A stretch of 64,000 nt of DNA from Psychrobacter sp. FDAARGOS_221 (GTDB lineage Bacteria; Pseudomonadota; Gammaproteobacteria; Pseudomonadales; Moraxellaceae): positions 1,922,001 to 1,986,000 of the forward strand of contig NZ_NWFK02000001.1 in NCBI RefSeq assembly GCF_002313155.2, read 5' to 3'. Below, piece by piece: positions 57,174-64,000 of the stretch. Position numbers and translations under genes: made by a program. The notes beneath the pieces are model-generated. The model was not told the origin of the DNA and did not search any database. It saw only the letters and a list, made by a program, of their open reading frames with translations. Position 1 is the stretch's first letter; every line of letters starts with the position of its first letter.

Positions 57174-57917
57174 ATGCCAACAACTGAAAAGCATATTTCA
57201 AAAAGTTTTGATGAAGACTTACAACAGAGTAAGGATCTTTTTTTGACCATGGGCCGAATGGCAGCGGAGCAGGTCACTCTTGCGACACATGCCTTGGTTG
57301 ATGGTAATGTCGAAAGAGCAACACAAGTTATCGAAGATGACGAACAGATCAATCAGATGGAAATTAAAATTGATGAAAAAGTCATCTTGTTGGTTGCCAA
57401 GCGTCAGCCAGCGGCCAATGATTTACGTCTGGTCATCGCCTTAAGTAAGGGTGTGGTTGATCTAGAGCGTGTTGGTGATGAGGCCAGCAAAATTGCGCGT
57501 ATGGCGTGTCGATTGCATAAAGAGGGCGCTTCACCACGCGGTTATTCAGAAGTTCAGAACCTATCAAATCAAGTTAGAGTAATGTTGCTTGATGCTTTGG
57601 ATGCCTTTAATCGCATGGATCCAGAGCAGGCGTTCGGCGTATTGCAAAGTGATGAGACCGTCAATGAAGAGTATCAATCGGCGAGTCGCTCACTGATGAC
57701 TTATGTGATGGAAGACAGCCGTCATGTGTCTAAGGTGATTAATATCTTATGGGTATTGCGTGCTTTAGAAAGGGTTGGCGATCATGCGCGTAACATCGCT
57801 GAGCTGGTGATTTATTGCACCAGTGGTAAGGACGTGCGTCACACTGACTTTGTTACCGTAGAGCAAGCAGTGCAAGAAGCGTCTAATAATATTGCTATGC
57901 GCAATGGTAATTTATAA
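57174..57917 (+). CDS. phoU: Phosphate signaling complex protein PhoU
   Basis: Links the Pst transporter to the PhoR/PhoB sensor and keeps the Pho regulon off when phosphate is plentiful. The 247 residues form two three-helix bundles: first half HISKSFDEDLQQSKDLFLTMG, QINQMEIKIDEKVILLVAKRQPAANDLRLVIALSKGVVDLERVGDEASKIA; second half ESRHVSKVINILWVLRALERVGDHARNIAELVIY-like. The metal-binding ERVGDEA and ERVGDHA motifs are both present. The ATG at 57174 is chosen (AGGA 8 bases away) over the overlapping GTG at 57171. Confidence 0.96.
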   Translation: MPTTEKHISKSFDEDLQQSKDLFLTMGRMAAEQVTLATHALVDGNVERATQVIEDDEQINQMEIKIDEKVILLVAKRQPAANDLRLVIALSKGVVDLERVGDEASKIARMACRLHKEGASPRGYSEVQNLSNQVRVMLLDALDAFNRMDPEQAFGVLQSDETVNEEYQSASRSLMTYVMEDSRHVSKVINILWVLRALERVGDHARNIAELVIYCTSGKDVRHTDFVTVEQAVQEASNNIAMRNGNL

Positions 57918-57971
57918 CGGATAATTTATAACCAAGTCGTTAATGACTGATATAAAAATAATGACTAATAT

Positions 57972-58007
57972 AAAAAAGGAGTGGCCCAATAGGTCGCTCC
58001 TTTTTTA
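57972..58007 (+). terminator. Terminator of the pst-phoU operon
   Basis: Stem AAAAAAGGAGTGGCC with GGTCGCTCCTTTTTT (two wobble positions), loop CAATA, followed by ATT. It closes the phosphate operon 55 bases after phoU. Confidence 0.88.
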
Positions 58008-58140
58008 TTGGTGGTTTGGTTTTGAATTTTATATCAAATGAGTATTTGAAAAGTGTTAAGGTAAATCAGGTGTTTTAAATGATAAAAATAGAAGATTTAA
58101 TGTAGAGTACGACCTATCGTTATATTAAGGTGCAATACGA

Positions 58141-59313
58141 TTGATTTCTAATAAGAAAATAGCCGATACGCTGACAGCAACTACCGTTCTACGTTGGCTG
58201 TTAGGTGCGGTGATAAGCCTGTTGTGCACTATCACTCACGCCAATATGGCGTCACCTGAGACCTACGGAACACACGCTGAAACTGCATTTTTTAGCCAAG
58301 ATATTGATGTCGTAGCAGAAGATATTGAAATTGTTATTAAAGATAACTTCAATACCGCTGACTACCATATCCGTTATAGTGTTTATAGCGATAAAGACCG
58401 TGCTTCTATTCCTCTGGTATTTGATGTGGTGGATGAGGTAGATGACTTTTCTGTCATGCTAGACAATACGGATGTGGCGGTTAGGTCTGTAAAGCGTGTT
58501 TCAGAGCTTGGCTCATTGAGTTCGAGGTATGATAGCCAGTCGCGCGCATACTATAACCGTGGCAATGATGATATTGATCAAATCAGCTTTGGCGCAGAGG
58601 CAAAGTACTTTGTCATTGAACTTAGCCCAGGACCACACGAGATTACGGTTAATTATAGTGCTCGCCCTAATGAGAATAGAATTGATTGGACGAAACGTTA
58701 TGAGTATACCTATTCATTAGCACCCGCCAAACTATGGAAGAGTTTTCAAGATTTAACGGTGCGGCTTAGCCTTGATGCTTCGATAGATCCAAAATATGTC
58801 AGTACGAATTTAAATCCAGATGCGGTGGTCAGCCAACAGATGCAGTGGCATTTTGACAGCTTACCGCAAGACACGATTAGCATCGACTATCAGCAGCAGC
58901 CAACTGGGTTAGCCGCTTTTTTAATCAAGATAGATCCAAGGTTATGGCTATTACTGTTGTTGGCTATCTTTGGATTCATTCATTGCTATCTCATCTATCA
59001 ACACTACGAAAAGTCAGGCGCTACTACGGTTATAGCTGGCCAAGCTAAAAGCAGACAAACAGCTAACATAAGACGATTGGTATGGGGCGGTATTTTACTG
59101 GTACCCCTGATGGCATTAATACCCTTAGTGTGGCTTCCTGATTTAATAGATGGCTTGATAGGCGAGCAGGCCAGTCGCTATCATGGCTACCCATTTCTCA
59201 TTCCTATTTTCGCTTATCCGCCAGTATTGGTCCTGTATTTAGGGGTAGTGCTGTTGTTCAATTGGTATTTAAAACATAAAAGTTTCAAACATAAAAAAAG
59301 GAGCGGTCATTAA
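58141..59313 (+). CDS. Membrane protein of unknown function with large external domain
   Basis: A 390-residue protein starting at TTG (58141), supported by AAGGTG nine bases upstream. An N-terminal hydrophobic segment (about 18-34) ends at THA, like a signal peptide; residues 36-255 form an extracytoplasmic, strand-rich domain with an IEIVIKDNFNTADYHIRYSVYSD pattern; three helices follow (about 265-288, 316-338 and 350-378), ending in a Lys/His-rich tail. I do not recognise a family. It is not linked to the pst operon, which has a terminator in front. Confidence 0.65.
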   Translation: MISNKKIADTLTATTVLRWLLGAVISLLCTITHANMASPETYGTHAETAFFSQDIDVVAEDIEIVIKDNFNTADYHIRYSVYSDKDRASIPLVFDVVDEVDDFSVMLDNTDVAVRSVKRVSELGSLSSRYDSQSRAYYNRGNDDIDQISFGAEAKYFVIELSPGPHEITVNYSARPNENRIDWTKRYEYTYSLAPAKLWKSFQDLTVRLSLDASIDPKYVSTNLNPDAVVSQQMQWHFDSLPQDTISIDYQQQPTGLAAFLIKIDPRLWLLLLLAIFGFIHCYLIYQHYEKSGATTVIAGQAKSRQTANIRRLVWGGILLVPLMALIPLVWLPDLIDGLIGEQASRYHGYPFLIPIFAYPPVLVLYLGVVLLFNWYLKHKSFKHKKRSGH

Positions 59314-59328
59314 GACCACTCCCTTTTG
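59293..59328 (+). terminator. Terminator overlapping the unknown gene's stop
   Basis: Stem AAGGAGCGGTC with GACCACTCCCTT (one mismatch), loop ATTAA, with A and T flanks. The stop codon TAA lies inside the loop, so termination begins within the last codons. Confidence 0.8.
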
Positions 59329-59360
59329 TTATTAACTTAATTTAATTGGTTAAACAGCCG

Positions 59361-59660
59361 TTACTTGCTGTCAGACTCAGGCGTATATCCTGATGGACGC
59401 TCGTAGTCCTCATTGTCTAAGAACTTCTCGCGCTGTTCACTTAAGAACTTTTTAGCCTCAGGGTCAATCACGCTTAAGTGATTTTCGTTAATCAGCATGG
59501 TTTGTAATTCTAGCCACTCATCCCATGCTTTTTTAGATACTGTGTTTTGCAGCTCTTCGCCCTTTGGATTAGGAAAAGGCGGTTTTGGCATTTTTGGTAA
59601 CTCTTGCTTATATTTGCGGCAAAACACCATATTGGCTTTCGGATCAAAAGTAGCTGTCAT
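59361..59660 (-). CDS. yggX: Oxidative damage protection protein YggX
   Basis: Small iron-trafficking protein that protects Fe-S clusters from superoxide. The 99 residues show the family's [25 protein letters not shown] with its conserved Cys, then [59 protein letters not shown] precedes the ATG. It follows argH by 24 bases on the same strand and is probably co-transcribed with it. Confidence 0.95.
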   Translation of the reverse strand: MTATFDPKANMVFCRKYKQELPKMPKPPFPNPKGEELQNTVSKKAWDEWLELQTMLINENHLSVIDPEAKKFLSEQREKFLDNEDYERPSGYTPESDSK

Positions 59661-59684
59661 TATCTTATCCTATCTGTCAAAGGT

Positions 59685-61148
59685 TTATTGAGTATCGATA
59701 TTGTATTTTGCTATGCGTTGACGACCACGGGCCACGGCTTGTGTCACTTGATTTGGTGCAGTACCGCCTAAGTGATCACGCGCCGCAAGTGATCCTTCTA
59801 AAGTCAGATAATCGAACACATCATCACCAATGGCGTCACTGAACTGCTGCAACTGCTCAAGCTGTAGCTCACTTAAGTCGACACCTTCATTTATTGCCAA
59901 TGCAACCGCGTTACCGACCACTTCATGAGCGTCACGGAAGGCAACACCACGGCGTACCAAGTAATCTGCCAAGTCTGTGGCAGTTGCATAGCCCTTCATT
60001 GTCGCTGCACGCATATTTTTTTTGTTAGGTATTATATTAGGCAACATGTCGACAAATGCAAGTAGCGAGCCGGTCAAGGTGTCAACGCAATCGAATAAAG
60101 GCTCTTTGTCTTCTTGGTTGTCTTTGTTATAGGCCAGCGGTTGGTTTTTCATTAAGGTTAATAATGTGGTTAATTGACCGAACACACGGGCCGCTTTACC
60201 ACGGACTAACTCGGGTACATCTGGGTTTTTCTTCTGAGGCATGATTGATGAGCCAGTACAGAAGCGATCTGGAATCTGCACAAAACCAAACTGCGCTGAC
60301 ATCCATAAGATAATCTCTTCACTCATGCGTGATAAATGCATCATCAAAATAGAAGCAGCAGCGGTAAACTCAATGGCGAAGTCACGATCTGACACCGCAT
60401 CTAGCGAGTTTTCGCAGATACCTTCGAAGTCTAATAGTTCAGCGGTAATAGTACGGTCAATTGGGAACGTAGTGCCCGCAAGCGCTGCACTACCAAGAGG
60501 CATCTGATTGATACGGCGACGCGCATCAATTAAGCGCTCAGTATCACGATTTAACATCTCAAACCATGCCATCACATGATGACCGAAGCTCACAGGTTGT
60601 GCAGTTTGTAGATGCGTAAAGCCAGGCATAATAGTATCGGTGTGCTGTTCTGCTAGGTTCAATAGACCCGCTTGTAGCTTGACTAATAGCGCCACAATAT
60701 TATCGACCTCTTCACGTAACCAAAGACGGATGTCGGTGGCCACTTGGTCGTTACGGCTACGACCAGTGTGTAGCTTTTTACCCACAGTACCGATTAGATC
60801 GGTTAAGCGAGATTCGACGTTCATATGCACGTCTTCTAATGCGATCGACCAGTTAAATTCACCGGCGTCAATCTCTTGTTGTACTTGATGCAGACCATCA
60901 ATAATGGTGTCTACTTCATCTTGAGTCAAAATGCCACATTTGCCAAGCATAGTCGCATGAGCGATAGAGCCTTGAATGTCATGTCTGGCAAAGCGTTGGT
61001 CAAAGCCTACCGATGCAGTAAAGGCAGCAACAAAGCTGTCAGTCGCTTCGCTAAAGCGGCCGCCCCACATTTGTTGGCCTTGGCCACTTGTTTTGGCTGG
61101 GGTAGAGATAGTGTCGTTCGATGAATTATTTGTGGTGTTTGCAGTCAT
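59685..61148 (-). CDS. argH: Argininosuccinate lyase
   Basis: Splits argininosuccinate to arginine and fumarate. The fumarase-superfamily signature [12 protein letters not shown] (about 279-290), [35 protein letters not shown] and [15 protein letters not shown] are present. The ATG at 61148 gives [17 protein letters not shown], a short polar leader before MWGGRFSE; an in-frame upstream start at 61193 would add 15 Trp/Tyr-rich residues and is rejected. At 487 residues it is slightly longer than E. coli ArgH (457). The divergent hemC arrangement is known from Pseudomonas and relatives. Confidence 0.95.
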   Translation of the reverse strand: MTANTTNNSSNDTISTPAKTSGQGQQMWGGRFSEATDSFVAAFTASVGFDQRFARHDIQGSIAHATMLGKCGILTQDEVDTIIDGLHQVQQEIDAGEFNWSIALEDVHMNVESRLTDLIGTVGKKLHTGRSRNDQVATDIRLWLREEVDNIVALLVKLQAGLLNLAEQHTDTIMPGFTHLQTAQPVSFGHHVMAWFEMLNRDTERLIDARRRINQMPLGSAALAGTTFPIDRTITAELLDFEGICENSLDAVSDRDFAIEFTAAASILMMHLSRMSEEIILWMSAQFGFVQIPDRFCTGSSIMPQKKNPDVPELVRGKAARVFGQLTTLLTLMKNQPLAYNKDNQEDKEPLFDCVDTLTGSLLAFVDMLPNIIPNKKNMRAATMKGYATATDLADYLVRRGVAFRDAHEVVGNAVALAINEGVDLSELQLEQLQQFSDAIGDDVFDYLTLEGSLAARDHLGGTAPNQVTQAVARGRQRIAKYNIDTQ

Positions 61149-61476
61149 ATCAGTCCAAATCCAGTAAAAAGCACAGAGTTTCCAGTATAGCAAAGGTTAA
61201 GCCACCCATGCTAGCACGTGTGCCAATTGCTAAGCGCTGTCATTGTTGGCTTTCGTTGATTACTTAATGGTGATTGTTTAATGATGATTGCTCAATGAAG
61301 CAAAGTCAGGCGCAGAGTAAGCATATCGGCTATGGTCAAGCTGACAAACAGTTTGGTATTACTTTGATGTCAATGGCTTGCCTTATAGTCAGTAGTCAGT
61401 ACAATAAACGCATTCATTCAATATTATCAACACAACTCACTATTAACAGCAACCATTATCAACACATAAGAGTATT
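61149..61476. other. Divergent promoter region of argH and hemC
   Basis: About 330 bases without a convincing gene, holding the outward promoters of argH and hemC. The hemC promoter is given as a separate entry. A frame at 61274-61480 overlaps the hemC start and is not supported. Confidence 0.45.
61378..61405 (+). promoter_or_regulatory. Probable hemC promoter
   Basis: TTGCCT (61378-61383) and TACAAT (61400-61405) with a 16-base spacer give a reasonable sigma-70 promoter. Transcription would start near 61412, about 65 bases before the hemC ATG. Confidence 0.5.
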
Positions 61477-62484
61477 ATGAGTAAATCAGCGCACAGCACA
61501 TCATTAAAAGCATTAAATATTGCCACTCGCAAAAGCCCACTAGCCATGTGGCAAGCCGAGCACATTCAGGCACGCTTACAGTCTTTATATCCTGACTTAG
61601 AAGTGAACCTGGTGACTATGGTGACCAAGGGCGACAAAATCTTGGACACACCACTGGCTAAGATTGGCGGCAAAGGCTTGTTTGTCAAAGAGCTTGAGCA
61701 AGCGCTATATGATGGCCGTGCCGACATTGCCGTGCATTCGTTAAAAGATGTACCGATGCAGCTACCAGAAGGGTTGATACTGGGTGCCTATTGCAAGCGC
61801 GAAACTCCGACCGATGCGTTTGTTTCAAATACTTACTCGAGCCTTGATGAGTTGCCACAAGGCGCTGTAGTCGGTACCGCAAGCCTACGCCGTCAATGTC
61901 AGATTAAGGCGTATCGTCCTGATCTACAGATTAAGTCGTTGCGCGGTAATGTGCAGACTCGCTTGAGCAAACTAGATGCCGGTGAATATGATGCGATTAT
62001 TCTGGCTACCAGTGGTCTGATGCGTGTAGAGCTAAGCGACCGTATTCGTGAAGAGATTGATATTGATATCAGTTTACCTGCGGTGGGTCAGGGCGCATTG
62101 GCTATTGAGTGTCGTGATGGTGATGAGGCAGTATTGAGCCTGCTTAAACCATTAAATGATGGTCAAGCCCGTATCCGCTTGATTGCTGAGCGTGCCTTGA
62201 ATCGTCGCTTAGAAGGTGGCTGTCAGGTGCCGATTGCTGCATTTGCGGTGATTGAAAAGCAGTCAGAAAACAGCCATGACAAGAGCCTATGGTTGCGTGG
62301 ACGTGTAGGTACAGAAGATGGTCAGACATTATTAAAAGCGGACAAGCGCATTGCTTTATCAGGCAATCAAGCCGAGCGTGAAGCGCAAGCTGAACAGTTG
62401 GGTATTGATGTCGCCGATCAGTTATTGTCACTGGGCGCCGATGGCATCTTAGCGGATATTTATAATAATAAAGATGGTGAATAA
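61477..62484 (+). CDS. hemC: Hydroxymethylbilane synthase (porphobilinogen deaminase)
   Basis: Polymerises four porphobilinogens to hydroxymethylbilane in haem synthesis. The 335 residues show [104 protein letters not shown] and [11 protein letters not shown] with the Cys that holds the dipyrromethane cofactor (about 250). It is a little longer than E. coli HemC (313). hemD follows after 78 bases. Confidence 0.96.
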   Translation: MSKSAHSTSLKALNIATRKSPLAMWQAEHIQARLQSLYPDLEVNLVTMVTKGDKILDTPLAKIGGKGLFVKELEQALYDGRADIAVHSLKDVPMQLPEGLILGAYCKRETPTDAFVSNTYSSLDELPQGAVVGTASLRRQCQIKAYRPDLQIKSLRGNVQTRLSKLDAGEYDAIILATSGLMRVELSDRIREEIDIDISLPAVGQGALAIECRDGDEAVLSLLKPLNDGQARIRLIAERALNRRLEGGCQVPIAAFAVIEKQSENSHDKSLWLRGRVGTEDGQTLLKADKRIALSGNQAEREAQAEQLGIDVADQLLSLGADGILADIYNNKDGE

Positions 62485-62562
62485 GCATTTATAGATACAC
62501 TCTGTTTAATTAAATGAGTCATCATCTGTCACCCAAAAGCCTCTAACTCAAAAGCTGCTGCT

Positions 62563-63342
62563 ATGATTTTTGTGAATACCCGTCCTACCAGTCGTGCCAC
62601 ACCGTTAACGCAAGCCATGCAAGCTAAAGGGCTGACGGTGTTATCCATGCCACTGCTTGAGCTGGTAACGATAGATATTAGTGAGCGTGAGCAGCAGTAT
62701 CAGCAGGCTTTTTGTCAGCAGCCCGATAAATATCAAGCATTGGTGGTGGTCAGTCCTACCGCAGCACGTCAGGGGTTGGCTGCCTGTCCGAAAGGCTTTA
62801 TTCCCAGTCCTAATTGTGCGGTGATTGCGGTGGGTCATGCCACCGCAGAGGTCTTGCGACAAGCAGGCTGGCAGGTTCAATGCCCCGATGAATATAGCAA
62901 TGAGGGTATGATGCGTATGCCCGAAATCTCACGCTTGCAGCAAGGCAATCATCTTCTGGTATGGCGCGGGCGTGGTGGGCGACGTGTGCTGGTTAACTTC
63001 TTGCAAGACAATGGGGTGAATGTCGATGCCATTGCTTGGTATCAGCGTCAGTGTCCTGCACAAGCAGCGGAGCTGTTTTCACAGATGCAGCAACAGCTTA
63101 AGCAGCTGGCATCAAGCGCTAAACCGGTCGTGTTGATAAGTAGTGGTGAGGCCTTTAGCAATTGGCGACAGTTGATGGCTGATAGCACTCAGTATGAGTT
63201 AGAAGATTTTGATTATTTGGCATTTGGTAAGCGTTTGACTCAGATAATCACTGATTTGCAGCTACCTTGTGTGCGCCTTGAGCATTTAGACAATGATGAG
63301 GTGTGGCGAGGGGTGCAAGCGGTTAATAATAAGTCCGACTAG
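62563..63342 (+). CDS. hemD: Uroporphyrinogen-III synthase
   Basis: Closes hydroxymethylbilane to uroporphyrinogen III with inversion of ring D. The 259 residues are weakly conserved, as always for this family: VNTRPTSRATPLTQAMQAKGLTVLSMPLLEL at the start, ALVVVSPTAARQGLAAC, AVGHATAEVLRQAGW, HLLVWRGRGGRRVLVNFL and VVLISSGEAFSNW. Position directly after hemC supports the call. The usual downstream hemX/hemY are not present; a thioesterase gene follows instead. Confidence 0.9.
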   Translation: MIFVNTRPTSRATPLTQAMQAKGLTVLSMPLLELVTIDISEREQQYQQAFCQQPDKYQALVVVSPTAARQGLAACPKGFIPSPNCAVIAVGHATAEVLRQAGWQVQCPDEYSNEGMMRMPEISRLQQGNHLLVWRGRGGRRVLVNFLQDNGVNVDAIAWYQRQCPAQAAELFSQMQQQLKQLASSAKPVVLISSGEAFSNWRQLMADSTQYELEDFDYLAFGKRLTQIITDLQLPCVRLEHLDNDEVWRGVQAVNNKSD

Positions 63343-63526
63343 CCAATAACATACTAAGCCAACAACATGCTAACCGGCAATAAAGTAGTTATTAATAAAA
63401 TAGGCATCAATAAAATAGCCATTAATAAAACAGTGACTTATAAAATCAACACGATTAACACGTAATGCATCAATACCTATTAATACGCATTAATGTAATG
63501 ACAATAAACCATCAGGATCAGTAATA
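63343..63526. repeat. Degenerate tandem repeats between hemD and thioesterase gene
   Basis: Between about 63380 and 63440 three or four units of ATTAATAAAATAGGC-type sequence (about 15-16 bases) follow one another with drift. The pattern resembles other intergenic arrays in this window (near 17300, 35530 and 44560). Confidence 0.6.
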
Positions 63527-64000
63527 ATGAGCAGCAGCCAGAACACCATGAATACCGCTAACGACTTTGATACCCCAGAAGCACTACAGCACTTTCCCAG
63601 TATCTACGTGCAGCCCGTCATTTGGAATGATATGGATGCGTTTAATCACGTTAATAACGTGGTGTATTATCGTTACGCTGAGTCTGCTCGTATCAACTAT
63701 TTGTTTAATATCAATGCCTTTTCTGATGAGGTGACTACAGTGCTGGCCCAATCTAGCTGTACCTATTTAAGACCGGTTACCTTCCCAGATACATTATTAA
63801 TCGGCGTGCGTACCAAAAAGCTAGGCAATAGCAGTATTGTGATGGAATATTGCTACTATAGTACTGCTCAACAGGCGGTGGTGGCGACCGGTGACTCAGC
63901 CTTGGTTCGCTTGAACCAAGATGCCACTGCCAAAGTGACTTGGAGTGAGACTGAACGTAACGATATCCTAGCGTTTGAACAAAGCGTTGGGCATACGCCA
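63527..64000 (+). CDS. Acyl-CoA thioesterase, hotdog fold (runs off right edge)
   Basis: At least 158 residues of a 4-hydroxybenzoyl-CoA-thioesterase/YbgC-type hotdog protein. The ATG at 63527 has CAGGA upstream. The family signature VQPVIWNDMDAFNHVNNVVYYRYAESARINYLF (about 28-60) includes the catalytic-type Asp in NDMDAFNHVNN. Then come SSCTYLRPVTFPDTLLIGVRTKKLGNSSIVMEYCYYS and GDSALVRLNQD. The C terminus is outside the window. The likely role is hydrolysis of acyl-CoA; the substrate is not known. Confidence 0.85.
   Translation, partial: MSSSQNTMNTANDFDTPEALQHFPSIYVQPVIWNDMDAFNHVNNVVYYRYAESARINYLFNINAFSDEVTTVLAQSSCTYLRPVTFPDTLLIGVRTKKLGNSSIVMEYCYYSTAQQAVVATGDSALVRLNQDATAKVTWSETERNDILAFEQSVGHTP

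Overview
The window is a gene-dense stretch of ordinary bacterial chromosome, most consistent with a gamma-proteobacterium of the Moraxellaceae, close to Psychrobacter. This rests on gene content and gene order read by eye (divergent pepA/lptFG, divergent argH/hemCD, ribH-nusB-thiL-pgpA, pstSCAB-phoU, a MesD/DUF1852 methionine synthase pair as known from Acinetobacter) and on a moderate AT bias. No phage, insertion sequence, CRISPR array or rRNA operon was seen. A perfect 16-bp parS site at 28133 and the presence of glmU-glmS and pst-phoU suggest a position not far from the replication origin (inference).

Layout. 1-4.1 kb: start of pepA (leftward) and lptF-lptG for lipopolysaccharide export. 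4.2-6.2 kb: leftward DUF4385 gene, phosphoglycolate phosphatase and a methyltransferase. 6.3-10.4 kb: small membrane and secreted proteins, tRNA-Phe, a GNAT protein, hisB and hisH. 10.5-17.3 kb: leftward acnA, a lipoprotein amidohydrolase and an ATP-grasp-like protein. 17.8-26.8 kb: hydrolase, lipoprotein, Tat-exported GMC oxidoreductase, a frameshifted small secreted-protein gene, lplA, a neutral-ceramidase-like enzyme lacking the usual serine, and a SEC-C protein. 26.9-31.2 kb: glutamine amidotransferase, DUF2007 protein, parS, homoserine kinase and a Na/Pi cotransporter. 31.5-39.3 kb: rightward hisF, ribH-nusB-thiL-pgpA, glmU and glmS. 39.4-43.3 kb: leftward TauE/SafE permease, flavin reductase, core methionine synthase (MesD) and DUF1852 (MesX), with a MetR-like palindrome upstream. 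43.8-52.2 kb: META lipoprotein, class I aldolase, a repeat-rich autotransporter, thiC with a TPP riboswitch, and an RlpA-like protein. 52.7-59.3 kb: complete pstSCAB-phoU phosphate operon and an unknown membrane protein. 59.4-64 kb: argH-yggX leftward, then hemC, hemD and an incomplete thioesterase rightward.

How the genes work together. Several groups form real pathways: LptF/LptG are the permease pair of one ABC exporter; PstS/C/A/B with PhoU take up phosphate and signal its level; GlmS and GlmU make UDP-GlcNAc; HemC and HemD make uroporphyrinogen III; HisB, HisH and HisF belong to histidine synthesis although they are scattered; ThiC and ThiL belong to thiamine synthesis. The most interesting group is DUF1852-MesD with a neighbouring flavin reductase: an oxygen-requiring, folate- and B12-independent methionine synthesis route whose methyl donor is, to my knowledge, not established. 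Its association here with a flavin reductase and a MetR-type box is worth testing.
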